Origin: DATARH01 sp963705325
Lineage (GTDB): Bacteria; Pseudomonadota; Alphaproteobacteria; ATCC43930; CGMCC-115725
NCBI GenBank assembly: GCA_963705325.1
Contig: OY970069.1
Location: forward strand, 3,100,001-3,164,000
DNA: 64,000 nt
Reading direction: 5' to 3'
Positions 35,267 through 43,397 of the stretch are shown piece after piece. Every line of letters begins with the position of its first letter. Positions within the stretch are counted from its first letter, which is position 1. Under the pieces are notes generated by a model. It saw nothing but the letters and a program-made list of their open reading frames with translations. It was not told the DNA's origin and searched no databases. The position numbers and the translations under genes were made by a program.

Positions 35267-36916
35267 TCAAGCCGCCCGGCGACGCGGCGCCGAGCGCGGC
35301 TGCCAATTCCACGGCAACAGCTCATCGATGTCGCGGGCCGGGTGCTCGGCAATGCGGGCCAAGACATCGGCCAGCCAAGCCTGCGGATCGATGTCGTTCA
35401 ATTTGGCGGTGACGATCAGGCTATACATCGCGGCGGCCCGCTGCCCGCCGCGGTCGGAACCGGCGAACAGCCACGATTTTCTGCCAAGGGCTATGCCACG
35501 CAGCGCTCGTTCCGCCGCGTTGTTGCTGAGGCAGACCCGCCCGTCGTCGAGGAAGCGGGTGAAAGCCGGCCAGCGCTTGAGCACGTAGTCCATCGCCTTG
35601 GCGAGATCATTGCCGCGTGACAGCTTGGGGCGCTGCTCGCGCAGCCAGCGTTCGAGGTCGGCGACCAGCGGCGCGCTCAGTTCCTGCCGCACGGCACGGC
35701 GCCGCTCGGCGTTCTCGCCGTTGATCGAACGCTCGATCTCGAACAGCGCGTCGATACGCCGGACCGCCTCCAGCGCCAGCGGCGAGATCACACCCGCCGT
35801 TTTCCCTTGCGCCTTGCGGCGGGCATTGGCGGCGATATCGGCCAGAACGAAGTACGGCCGGCGCGCGTGTACCCAGCACCCCGCCTCGGTGATCGGCCCC
35901 GGCCGGCGATCGGCCTCGTACAGTTTGTTGTAGCCGCCATAGGCGTCGGCCTGGAGGATTCCGGCATAACCGGCGAGATGCCGGACGGGATGCTCACCGC
36001 TGCGGTCGCGCGAGTAATAGAACATCGCCGCCGGTGGCGCCCGGCCGCCAAACGGCCGGTCGTCGCGGACGTAAACCCAGCATCGCGCGAGAGCGGTTTT
36101 ACCCTTGGCTAGCACCGGCACGGTCGTGTCGTCGCCGTGCAGCCGCTCGGCGGCAAAGACATGCGCCTCGATCCGCGCGATGAGCGGCGACAGCACGGCG
36201 CAGCACGCGCCGACCTGGTCGGCCAGCGTCGACAGGGCGAGCGGCACGCCTTCCCGGACGTAGCGTTCGGCTTGACGGTTCAGCGGCTGATGCTGTCCGT
36301 ACTTCTCGAACAGGATCATCGCTAACAGGCTCGGGCCGGCCCACCCGCGCGCGATCACATGGAACGGCGCCGGGGCCTGGCTGATCTTCTCGCAGTCGCG
36401 GCAGCTAAACTTCTCGCGGACGTGCTGGATCACTTTCCACTGCCGCGGGATCACCTCCAGCGTCTCGCTAATATCCTCGCCCAGCTTGCGAAGCCGCGTG
36501 CCGCCGCAGCACTGACAGCTCAGCGGCCCGGGCTCGACCACCCGCTCGCGCGGCAGATGCTCGGGGAACGGCTGGCGCGCTGGCCGCCTGCGAGTGAACG
36601 CAACCACGTTGGTCGTCTTCGCCGCGGCACGTTCGGCTGCAAGTTCGTCCCCGGTCGCCGAACTCTCGAGCTCCTCAAAGGCCAATTCCATCTGGTCGAT
36701 CAACCGCACCGAACGTTCCGCATGCTGCCCGTACAGCGCGCGCGTCAGCTTGGCGATCTGCAATTGCTGGTGCGCGATCAAGGCTTGATCGTCGGAAGCT
36801 TTGGCCTGGGCGACGGCCAGCTCCGCCGCGACCCGTGCCGCCCTGTCGCGCTCGGCCAGCAGCGCCGTCTTCAGCGCATCAATATTGTTGGGCAGGTGGT
36901 CACGGGCAGCCGCCAT
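35267..36916 (-). CDS. tnpC: IS66 transposase TnpC, type A
   Basis: 549 aa. An N-terminal leucine-rich coiled coil precedes the zinc-finger region CQCCGGTRLRKLGED, the second finger FSCRDCEKISQAPAPFH and the DDE core: AERLHGDDTTVPVLAKGK, ILQADAYGGYNKLYEAD, and CLSNNAAERALRGIALGRK for the Glu. The frame is intact. Start ATG 36916; tnpB ends about 50 bp upstream. Confidence 0.93.
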   Translation of the reverse strand: MAAARDHLPNNIDALKTALLAERDRAARVAAELAVAQAKASDDQALIAHQQLQIAKLTRALYGQHAERSVRLIDQMELAFEELESSATGDELAAERAAAKTTNVVAFTRRRPARQPFPEHLPRERVVEPGPLSCQCCGGTRLRKLGEDISETLEVIPRQWKVIQHVREKFSCRDCEKISQAPAPFHVIARGWAGPSLLAMILFEKYGQHQPLNRQAERYVREGVPLALSTLADQVGACCAVLSPLIARIEAHVFAAERLHGDDTTVPVLAKGKTALARCWVYVRDDRPFGGRAPPAAMFYYSRDRSGEHPVRHLAGYAGILQADAYGGYNKLYEADRRPGPITEAGCWVHARRPYFVLADIAANARRKAQGKTAGVISPLALEAVRRIDALFEIERSINGENAERRRAVRQELSAPLVADLERWLREQRPKLSRGNDLAKAMDYVLKRWPAFTRFLDDGRVCLSNNAAERALRGIALGRKSWLFAGSDRGGQRAAAMYSLIVTAKLNDIDPQAWLADVLARIAEHPARDIDELLPWNWQPRSAPRRRAA

Positions 36917-36969
36917 GCCGGAATTAAATCATAAATCCCGGCCGCTGACTCGCAAAAAATGCGGCAGGC

Positions 36970-37317
36970 TCACCCGGCGCGCTGGGGGCGGAATGTATGG
37001 CGCGGGTTCCGCCAGTCGATGCCGTCGAGCATATAGGCCAGCTGCGCCGCCGAGATCGCCACGGTGCCGTCAGCCGGTGACGGCCACACGAATCGACCAT
37101 GTTCCAGCCGCTTCGAATATAGCGACATGCCGATCCCGTCGTGCCAGATGATCTTGATCAGGTTGCCCCGGACGCCTCTAAAAACGTACAAATCGCCGGC
37201 ATGCGGGTCGTGCCCCAGCGCCTCCTGCACCTGAAGCGCCAACCCGTTCATGCCGCGCCGCATATCGGTGCGGCCGACCGCCAGCCATACCCGAACGCCC
37301 GAGGGGACCGGGATCAT
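36970..37317 (-). CDS. tnpB: IS66 accessory protein TnpB, type A
   Basis: 115 aa IS66 Orf2-like protein: VRVWLAVGRTDMRRGMNGLA, then HDPHAGDLYVFRGVRGNLIK and RLEHGRFVWP. Required with TnpA and TnpC for transposition in IS66. Its ATG overlaps the tnpA stop by 4 bp. Confidence 0.93.
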   Translation of the reverse strand: MIPVPSGVRVWLAVGRTDMRRGMNGLALQVQEALGHDPHAGDLYVFRGVRGNLIKIIWHDGIGMSLYSKRLEHGRFVWPSPADGTVAISAAQLAYMLDGIDWRNPRHTFRPQRAG

Positions 37318-37691
37318 CGCCGCTCCAGAACGTCCAGCACCAGCCGCAGCGCCGCCGCCTTAACCCCATTGCCGACCCGAACCCGGTAGCCGCCAGCCAG
37401 CTCAATCTCGATCAGCTCGCGCGCCAGCACCGGCGCGGGCTCGATCGGCTGATCCGGCGTCACCGTCACCGGCATCAGTTGCAGAGCCGCCGGTTCGGTC
37501 GACCCGCATCGGTAGCGCTTGCGCCAGGCAAAGACCTGGTTGGCATTCACGTCGTAGCGCCGCGCGACAATCGACACCGACGACCCCGGCGCCAGCGACG
37601 CCGCAACGATCTCCCGCTTCACAGCCTCAGGCCAGGACCGGTGACGCCGCCGCTCTCCCAAACTTGTGCCCATAACCAAACTTGTGGACAC
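37314..37691 (-). CDS. tnpA: IS66 accessory protein TnpA, type A
   Basis: 125 aa. HTH of the IS66/IS3 OrfA type: SWPEAVKREIVAASLAPGSS and VARRYDVNANQVFAWRKRY. The C-terminus IEIELAGGYRVRVGNGVKAA is standard for IS66 TnpA. Confidence 0.92.
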   Translation of the reverse strand: MSTSLVMGTSLGERRRHRSWPEAVKREIVAASLAPGSSVSIVARRYDVNANQVFAWRKRYRCGSTEPAALQLMPVTVTPDQPIEPAPVLARELIEIELAGGYRVRVGNGVKAAALRLVLDVLERR

Positions 37692-37774
37692 TTCTCATCA
37701 CCGCGCCGACGATCAAAATCTAACCGTCGCCGATCTTGCCCACTCAGAAAAGGCGGCCTTCCCCGGAGGAAGAC

Positions 37775-37908
37775 CTTAAGGAGGTCGGGATCGGCCTTGA
37801 AGATCTCGACGAGGCCAGTGAGGGTTTCAATGCCGAAGTCGGTGAAGGCCAATACGCTTTCGTCACCGGGGCCGTAGACCCAGATCAGGCCGTCCTCCTG
37901 GTCCATTT
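37775..37908 (-). pseudogene. IS66-B0 passenger, middle/C-terminal piece
   Basis: Encodes MDQEDGLIWVYGPGDESVL through KADPDLLK, nearly identical to the intact copies. It is cut at one side by IS66-A (TSD CTTAAGGA) and at the other by IS66-B2 (TSD GTCCATTT, 37901-37908). Confidence 0.8.
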
Positions 37909-37937
37909 GTACGCATGCGGCGTAGGCCGCAGGACTG

Positions 37938-38189
37938 TCACTTTTGGTCGATTGATCGCTTAAGGAGGTCGGGATCGGCCTTGAAGATCTCGACGAGGCC
38001 AGTGAGGGTTTCAATGCCGAAGTCGGTGAAGGCCAATACGCTTTCGTCACCGGGGCCGTAGACCCAGATCAGGCCGTCCTCCTGGTCCATTTCTGTGGCG
38101 ACGTCCGAGAGCCAGTCCTCGTCCTCGCCGAGCATCGCGGCGACGCGGGCGATGGTGTGGACGTGGTGAACCTTGTTGACCTGGCTCAA
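37938..38189 (-). CDS. IS66-B2 passenger protein
   Basis: 83 aa, starting with TTG 2 bp after the tnpC stop, exactly where the type-A passenger has its ATG. MSQVNKVHHVHTIARVAAML, then GEDEDWLSDVATEMDQEDG, LIWVYGPGDESVLAFTDFG, and a helical tail ending RSIDQK. Acidic, no membrane segment. The N-terminal half could be a helix-turn-helix and the WVY/AFT pair a beta-hairpin, as in a small winged helix; this is inference. No function is known to me. Confidence 0.75.
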   Translation of the reverse strand: MSQVNKVHHVHTIARVAAMLGEDEDWLSDVATEMDQEDGLIWVYGPGDESVLAFTDFGIETLTGLVEIFKADPDLLKRSIDQK

Positions 38190-38191
38190 GA

Positions 38192-39770
38192 TCAGGCTGC
38201 CACGGCGGCAATCGTCGGCACCTTGGGTGTCCAGTGCCATGGCAGGAGTTCGTCGAGCCGATGCGCCGGATGCGTGGCGATCCTGGCCAAGGTGTCGGCC
38301 AGCCAAGCCTGCGGGTCGATGCCGTTCATCTTGGCGGTGACGATCAGGCTGTACATCGCCGCCGCACGCTGACCGCCGCGGTCGGATCCGCAGAACAACC
38401 ATGATTTGCGCCCGAGGGCGATGCCGCGCAGCGCGCGCTCGGCGGCATTATTCGACAGGCACGCGCGCCCGTCATCGAGGAACCGGGTGAAGGCCGCCCA
38501 GCGCTTGAGGATGTAATCGATGGCCTTGGCGAGATCGTGGCCACGAGAGAGTTTGGCGCGCTGCTCGCGCATGTAAGCCTGAAGCTCCTCGACCAAGGGC
38601 TTGCTGCGCTCCTGGCGAACCGTCCTGCGCTCTTCGGCGCTCTTGCCATCGATCGACCGCTCGATCTCGAACAGGGCGTCGATGCGGCACACGACCTCGA
38701 TCGCGATCGGCGAGAGCACGCTCCCGGTTTTGCCCGCAGCCCGCCGACGGGCATTCTCCTCAATATCGGCCATGGTGAAGAACGGACGCCTGGCGTGAGA
38801 CCAGCACCCCACCTCCAGGATCGGACCGGCACCTCGCTCGGGCAGATAGAGCGGGCGATACCCGTCAAAAGCATCGGCCTGGAACAACCCGGCATATCCG
38901 GCCAGATGGCGCTGCGGGTGCTCGCCTTTGCGATCGCGGGAGTAGTAGAACATCGCCGCCGGCGGGCCCTGGCCGCCAAACGGCCGATCGTCGCGCACAT
39001 AGACCCAACATCGCCCGGTGTCGGTCTTGCCTTTGGCCAGCACCGGGACGGTCGTGTCATCGCCATGCAGGCGTTCAGCCGCCAGGACATGGGCCTCGAC
39101 CCGCCTGAGCAGCGGTTCGAGCGCGGCGTAGCCCGATCCCACGGCGTCGGCCATGGTCGACAGGCTGATCGGCACGCCTTCACGCGTGTAGCGCTCGGCC
39201 TGACGGTTCAACGGCTGATGCTGGCCGAACTTCTCGAATAGGATCATCGCCAGCAGGTTAGGCCCGGCCCAGCCCCGGGAGATCACGTGGAAAGGAGCCG
39301 GCGCCTGGCTGATCTTCTCGCAATCCCGGCAGGTGAACTTCTCCCGCACGGTTTCGATCACCTTCCACTGGCGCGGGATCACTTCAAGCGTCCGCGTCAC
39401 ATCCTCGCTCAGCTTGCGCAGCCGCGTTCCGCCACAGCAGTTGCACGTCGGCGGCGGATCGATCACCACGCGCTCGCGCGGCAGATGGTCGGGGAAGGTG
39501 TTTCGTTCGGCGCGCTTGCGCGTAAAGCCCGCCACATTGGTGGTCTTGGCCACGGCGATTTCCGCGGCGAGCTCATCCTCGCTGGCGCTCGCGGCAAATT
39601 CCTCGAACTGCAGTGCCAGTTGATCGATCAGCCGCTGCGAGCGCTCCGAGCGAGGTCCGTAGAGCTGACGCTCGAGCTGGGCAATCCGCAACTTCTGATG
39701 GGCGATCAGCGCCAGGTCTTCGGAAGCCTGCGCACGCGCCACTGCCAGCTCGGCGCCCCTGGCGTCGCGT
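38192..39770 (-). pseudogene. tnpC: IS66-B2 tnpC, 3' part (interrupted by IS21)
   Basis: Most of a 555-aa TnpC: fingers CNCCGGTRLRKLSED and FTCRDCEKISQAPAPFH, core AERLHGDDTTVPVLAKGK, LFQADAFDGYRPLYLPE, CLSNNAAERALRGIALGRK. The first 30 codons lie at 42116-42204 beyond IS21. The two pieces add up to 1668 bp, the same as the copy at 58955-61850. An internal ATG at 39742 leaves a long open frame, but the native start is lost. Confidence 0.9.
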
Positions 39771-39828
39771 TGTCGGCGGCGGAGTGATTCTCCCCAGAAG
39801 CGCCGTTTGAATATTCCCCAGGTGTGAC

Positions 39829-39864
39829 GCCGGACCTTCCGGGGCGCGCCCCGGAAGGTCCGGC
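39829..39864. repeat. Perfect 36-bp palindrome in IS21 leader
   Basis: Two exact 18-bp half-sites around GGGGCG/CGCCCC. Placed between the terminal repeat and istA as in copy 1 (1167-1200). The centre is shared, while the flanking bases differ in a compensating way. Confidence 0.88.
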
Positions 39865-39921
39865 GGCGCCGTGATCACCGACGATCCGATGATCCTTCCC
39901 GATCGGCGGGAGGGCGCGGCG

Positions 39922-41184
39922 GTGGTCCGACTGGGGGAGCTGGTGATGATCCTGGATTTGCATCGGCAGGGACTGTCGGTGTCGGCGATCGCGCGGCAGT
40001 TGGAATGCGATCGCAAGACGGTCCGCAAATACATCGAACGCGGTCTTGATCCGCCTGCCTATGGCCCCCGCCAGCCGCGATTGACCGTGGTCACTCCATT
40101 CGAACCGTATCTGCGAGAGCGGGTCGCCGCCTTTCCCGAGCTGACCGGCAGCCGGCTGCTGCGCGAGATCAAGGAGCTGGGCTATTCCGGCGGCTACACG
40201 GCGGTGAAGGATTTTCTGCGCACCGTCCGCCCCAAGGCGGTGCAGGTCTTCGAGCGCCGCTTCGAGACCCCTGCGGGCAAGCAGGCCCAGGTCGACTTCG
40301 CCTACTTTCGCACCGTCTTCACCGACGAGCCCGGCGCCGAGCGGATTGTCTGGCTGTTCTCACTAGTGCTCGGCCACAGCCGCATGATGTGGGGTCGCTT
40401 CGTCGCGCATCAGGACCTACAAACCGTTCTGCGCTGCCATATCGCCGCCTTCGAGGCGCTGGGCGGAGCGCCGGCGGAGATTCTCTACGACCGCATGAAG
40501 ACGGCGGTGCTGGGCGAGGACGACGATCACGGCATCGCCTACAATCGCAAGCTGCTCGATCTGGCGGCGCATTACCGCTTCCTGCCAAAAGCTTGCCGGC
40601 CCTACCGGGCAAAGACCAAAGGCAAGGTGGAGCGCCCTTTCCGCTACGTGCGGGAGGACTTCTTCCTCGGCCGAGCCTTTCGCAACATCGACGATTTGAA
40701 CACCCAATTCCGGCACTGGCTCGACACCGTCGCCAACCCGCGCCGGCACGCCACGACCGGGCGCGTTGTCCTGGAGCACTTCGCCGAAGAGAAGCCGTAC
40801 CTCAAGGCGCTGCCCGCCATGCCCTTCAACCTCGTCCTCACACTCGATCGTCGCGTCACGCGCGAGGGCATGGTGTCGGTCGGCGGCAACCTCTACTCGG
40901 TGCCCGACTGCACCCGCCGCCGCGTCGTCGAGGTGCATACCCTCGCCAACGAGATCCGCATCCTGGAGGACGACAAGCTGATCGCTATCCACCCCGTGCT
41001 CGAGGGCCGCGGTAAACGCCGTATCGCCGGCGGCCATCGCACCGGTCCGCCGCCCTCCAACAGCACGACAGTACGCGAGGCGGCGCCGCCGACGGCCCCG
41101 GTTGGTGCCGTCATCGCGCCGCGCTCGCTGGCCTTCTATGACGCCGTGGCACGACGCCTCGCCGGCGAGGGAGGACGCGCATGA
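39922..41184 (+). CDS. istA: IS21 transposase IstA
   Basis: About 420 aa from GTG 39922 (GGGAGGG upstream; the aligned copy 1 also uses GTG), or 437 aa from 39871. HTH LSVSAIARQLECDRKTVRKY. The integrase core has QAQVDFAYFRTVF (Asp), EILYDRMKTAVL (Asp) and GKVERPFRYVREDFF (Glu), and the C-terminal barrel GGNLYSVPDCTRRRVVEVH. Its stop overlaps the istB start by 4 bp. Confidence 0.93.
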   Translation: MVRLGELVMILDLHRQGLSVSAIARQLECDRKTVRKYIERGLDPPAYGPRQPRLTVVTPFEPYLRERVAAFPELTGSRLLREIKELGYSGGYTAVKDFLRTVRPKAVQVFERRFETPAGKQAQVDFAYFRTVFTDEPGAERIVWLFSLVLGHSRMMWGRFVAHQDLQTVLRCHIAAFEALGGAPAEILYDRMKTAVLGEDDDHGIAYNRKLLDLAAHYRFLPKACRPYRAKTKGKVERPFRYVREDFFLGRAFRNIDDLNTQFRHWLDTVANPRRHATTGRVVLEHFAEEKPYLKALPAMPFNLVLTLDRRVTREGMVSVGGNLYSVPDCTRRRVVEVHTLANEIRILEDDKLIAIHPVLEGRGKRRIAGGHRTGPPPSNSTTVREAAPPTAPVGAVIAPRSLAFYDAVARRLAGEGGRA

Positions 41185-42044
41185 GAAGCGATGATCCGAT
41201 GTCGAGCACGATCGACCAGGTCCGTCGCCATCTGGTGGGCCTCAAGATGCCGCGCGCGATCGAAGTCCTCGATCACATCATGCGCCAGCTCGAACGCGGC
41301 GAGATCGGAGCGTTGGAGGCGATCGACGCTCTGCTCGGCGAGGAACTCACCCTGCGCGAAGGACGACGCGTCAAGGCGGCGCTCAAGATGGGGCGCCTGG
41401 TCAGCGTCAAGACGCTGACCGGCTTCGACTTCGCCTTCCAACCCTCGCTCGACCGCAACCGAATCCTCGCGCTGGCGCAGCTGGAGTTTATCGACCGCCA
41501 CGAGGTCGTCCACTTCCTTGGCCAACCCGGTTGCGGCAAGACGCATCTCGCCATCGCGCTCGGCGTCGAGGCCGTGAAGGCCGGGCGCGGCGTCTACTTC
41601 TGCACCTTGGCAGAGCTGATCACCTCGCTGGCCAAGGCCGAACGCGAGGGCAGCTTGCGCGAGCGCCTGCGGTTCCTGTGCCGGCCGCAGCTGCTCATCG
41701 TCGACGAAATCGGCTACCTGCCGGTCGTTCCCGGCGGCGGCAATCTGTTCTTCCAACTGGTCAACGCCCGCTACGAACGCGGCGCCATGATCCTGACCTC
41801 AAACCGCGGCTTCGCCGAATGGGGCGACGTCTTCGGTCATCCGGTTGTGGCCACGGCGTTGCTCGATCGCTTGCTCCACCATGCCATCGTTATCCACATT
41901 GAGGGTGCCAGCTATCGGCTGCGCCAGCATGCCGACCTGATCCCAGAAAATCTCGGCGGCGGATCACTCTTCGGCATGACCCAGCCTCCGCGACGACGTG
42001 GGCGCCCGCCGAAGCATCAATCGATCCAGCCCGCAACAACCTGA
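41181..42044 (+). CDS. istB: IS21 helper ATPase IstB
   Basis: 287 aa DnaC-like AAA+ ATPase that assembles on target DNA for IstA. Walker A FLGQPGCGKTHLAIAL, Walker B LLIVDEIGYLPV, and the sensor region MILTSNRGFAEWGDVFG. The C-terminus is basic (PPRRRGRPPKH). Intact. Confidence 0.95.
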   Translation: MRSDDPMSSTIDQVRRHLVGLKMPRAIEVLDHIMRQLERGEIGALEAIDALLGEELTLREGRRVKAALKMGRLVSVKTLTGFDFAFQPSLDRNRILALAQLEFIDRHEVVHFLGQPGCGKTHLAIALGVEAVKAGRGVYFCTLAELITSLAKAEREGSLRERLRFLCRPQLLIVDEIGYLPVVPGGGNLFFQLVNARYERGAMILTSNRGFAEWGDVFGHPVVATALLDRLLHHAIVIHIEGASYRLRQHADLIPENLGGGSLFGMTQPPRRRGRPPKHQSIQPATT

Positions 42045-42115
42045 TCGCTGCCGCGACACCTGGGGAAATTTACTTCGCCCAAACTGGGGAATTTTACTCC
42101 GCCATTGACACGCGT

Positions 42116-42204
42116 TCGGCGACAACCTCTCGCACCCGCGCGCGCTCAATCGTCAGCGCCGCTCTCAGCGCATCAATGTCGTCCGGCAGCGCGGCAAGGT
42201 CCAT
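42116..42204 (-). pseudogene. tnpC: IS66-B2 tnpC, 5' part
   Basis: Encodes MDLAALPDDIDALRAALTIE and the following residues up to VVAER, where IS21 interrupts. Joins in frame to 39770 after removing IS21 and one CGCGT. Confidence 0.88.
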
Positions 42205-42255
42205 GACCGAAAGTAAATCACGAACCCGGCCCGTTAACTCCTCTAAAATCGAGCC

Positions 42256-42603
42256 TTATCCGGCGCTGCTCGGACGCCAGGTATGCCGCGGGTTTCGCCA
42301 GTCAATACCGTCCAGCATGTAGCCCAGCTGCGCCGCCGAGATCGCAACCGTCCCGTCGGCCGGCGACGGCCAAACAAATCGGCCATGTTCCAGTCGCTTC
42401 GCGTAGAGCGACATGCCGACCCCATCATGCCAGATGATCTTGATCAGCCCGCCTCTGGCTCCCCTAAAGACGTACAGATCGCCAGCGTGCGGGTCCCGAC
42501 CCAGCGCTTGCTGGACCTGCAACGCCAAGCCGTTCATGCCCTTCCTCATGTCCGTGCGGCCGACCGCCAGCCATACCCGAACCCCAGAGGGAACCGGAAT
42601 CAT
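42256..42603 (-). CDS. tnpB: IS66 accessory protein TnpB, type B (B2)
   Basis: 115 aa: VRVWLAVGRTDMRKGMNGLA, DLYVFRGARGGLIKIIWHDG, RLEHGRFVWPSPADG. Same sequence as the copy at 61902. A longer upstream open frame to 42813 is not real, because tnpA overlaps there. Confidence 0.93.
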   Translation of the reverse strand: MIPVPSGVRVWLAVGRTDMRKGMNGLALQVQQALGRDPHAGDLYVFRGARGGLIKIIWHDGVGMSLYAKRLEHGRFVWPSPADGTVAISAAQLGYMLDGIDWRNPRHTWRPSSAG

Positions 42604-42977
42604 CGCCGTTCCAGCACGTCCAGGACCAACCGCAGGGCCGAGGCCTTGACCCCGTTGCCGACGCGAACCCGGCAGCCACCGGCCAACTCGATCTCGATCA
42701 ACTCGCTTGTCGACGCCGGCGCGGGCTCGCGCGCCCGATCCGGCGTTACCCTCACCGGCACCAGTTGCACAGGAGCTGCCGCGCCGACTTCTTCGCGGTA
42801 GCGCTTGCGCCACGCAAAGACCTGGTTCGCATTTACGTCGTAGCGCCGCGCCACGACCGATACCGATGATCCCGGCTCCAGCGAGGCTGCAACGATCTCC
42901 CGCTTCAGCTCCTCAGGCCACGAACGATGCCGACGCCGCTCCCGCAAACTTGTGCCCATAATCGAACTTGTGGACAC
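42600..42977 (-). CDS. tnpA: IS66 accessory protein TnpA, type B (B2)
   Basis: 125 aa HTH protein: SWPEELKREIVAASLEPGSS, VVARRYDVNANQVFAWRKRY. It overlaps tnpB by 4 bp. Confidence 0.93.
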   Translation of the reverse strand: MSTSSIMGTSLRERRRHRSWPEELKREIVAASLEPGSSVSVVARRYDVNANQVFAWRKRYREEVGAAAPVQLVPVRVTPDRAREPAPASTSELIEIELAGGCRVRVGNGVKASALRLVLDVLERR

Positions 42978-43068
42978 TTCCTATCACCACACCGAAGGCC
43001 AAAGCCCCAACCTCAATCATTCAGCCAATCCCGAAAAGGCGGCCGCTAGCGGAGGGATACGTCCATTT

Positions 43069-43165
43069 CGACGGCGACGTCCCACAACCAATCCTCGTCC
43101 TCGCCGAGCATCGTGGCGACGCGAGCGATGGTATGGACGTGGTAAACTTTGTTGACCTGGCTCAA
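43069..43165 (-). pseudogene. IS66-B0 passenger, N-terminal piece
   Basis: TTG start at 43165, MSQVNKVYHVHTIARVATML, then GEDEDWLWDVAVEMD up to the IS66-B2 insertion. It continues at 37908. Two or three residues differ from B1/B2 (Tyr for His, Thr for Ala, Trp for Ser), so B0 is an older, diverged relative. Confidence 0.8.
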
Positions 43166-43249
43166 CCGCGCCGCCATGCCACCGTTGATCGCCGCCAGAA
43201 CCCGCGCCCGCAGGTCCTCCGCATAGCTCTGCCCCTGCCGCCAAGCCAT
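43166..43249 (-). pseudogene. IS630 transposase, N-terminal piece
   Basis: MAWRQGQSYAEDLRARVLAA, then INGGMAAR, the usual start of IS630 transposases of the type whose C-terminal half is at 31664-32151. Truncated where it meets the B0 passenger. Confidence 0.82.
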
Positions 43250-43397
43250 CACTGCCCCCACATCTTGCGGTCAGGTCAGCAAATCACACTTTATCTGGTC
43301 CAGAAACCCCTTTCAGCGATTCCAGCCAATGCGGCTATGCTCTAGGCCTTGCGAATTGGGAGGGACCACAACAGGGCCTGACAGCTGACGCCTGAGG

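Larger units (their letters stand above)
32210..37774 (-). mobile_element. IS66-A element with IS5 composite inside
   Basis: Left end read inward GTATCCATGCGGTGAAGGCC; right end read inward GTCTTCCTCCGGGGAAGGCC. An 8-bp direct repeat, CTTAAGGA, flanks it (32202-32209 and 37775-37782), the size expected for IS66. It carries tnpA, tnpB, tnpC and a passenger gene on the - strand. The passenger is split by the IS5 pair at 32284-35060. Confidence 0.88.
39771..42110 (+). mobile_element. Complete IS21-family element, copy 2
   Basis: 2340 bp. Ends read inward: TGTCGGCGGCGGAGTGATTC and TGTCAATGGCGGAGTAAAAT, each followed by further CCCCAG-type internal repeats. Flanked by the 5-bp repeat CGCGT (39766-39770 and 42111-42115). 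Removal restores tnpC of IS66-B2. Carries overlapping istA and istB, both intact. Confidence 0.93.
37909..43060 (-). mobile_element. IS66-B2 element with IS21 inside
   Basis: Left end GTACGCATGCGGCGTAGGCC; right end read inward GTATCCCTCCGCTAGCGGCC. Flanked by the 8-bp repeat GTCCATTT (37901-37908 and 43061-43068). Without IS21 it is about 2.8 kb: tnpA, tnpB, tnpC and passenger. It landed in the passenger gene of another IS66-B. Confidence 0.9.
32152..43165 (-). mobile_element. IS66-B0 element remnant (inserted in IS630, later split and deleted)
   Basis: The left terminus GTACGCATGCGGCGTAGGCC at 32152 and the 3' end of the passenger gene (to 32209) survive. After IS66-A (32210-37774) the passenger continues at 37775-37908, and after IS66-B2 (37909-43060) it continues at 43061-43165. 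There it joins the IS630 N-terminus directly, so tnpA, tnpB and tnpC of B0 and the middle of IS630 were deleted. Confidence 0.75.
31656..43342. mobile_element. IS630-family host element swollen to 11.7 kb by nested insertions
   Basis: Both outer ends begin GAGCAT read inward (then 12 of the first 18 bases agree) and both are flanked by TA (31654-31655 and 43343-43344), the normal IS630 target duplication. The left end carries the C-terminal half of the transposase and the right end its N-terminal 28 codons, same orientation. Everything between is later insertion plus one deletion. Confidence 0.8.

Noticed and set aside
35349..35620. Frames antisense to tnpC as genes
   Set aside because: GC-rich IS genes leave long open frames on the opposite strand; none shows a family motif.
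37776..38093. Tandem repeat of about 130 bp read as a microsatellite-like duplication
   Set aside because: It is the junction of two IS66 passenger copies: B0 remnant, then the B2 terminus, then the B2 passenger.
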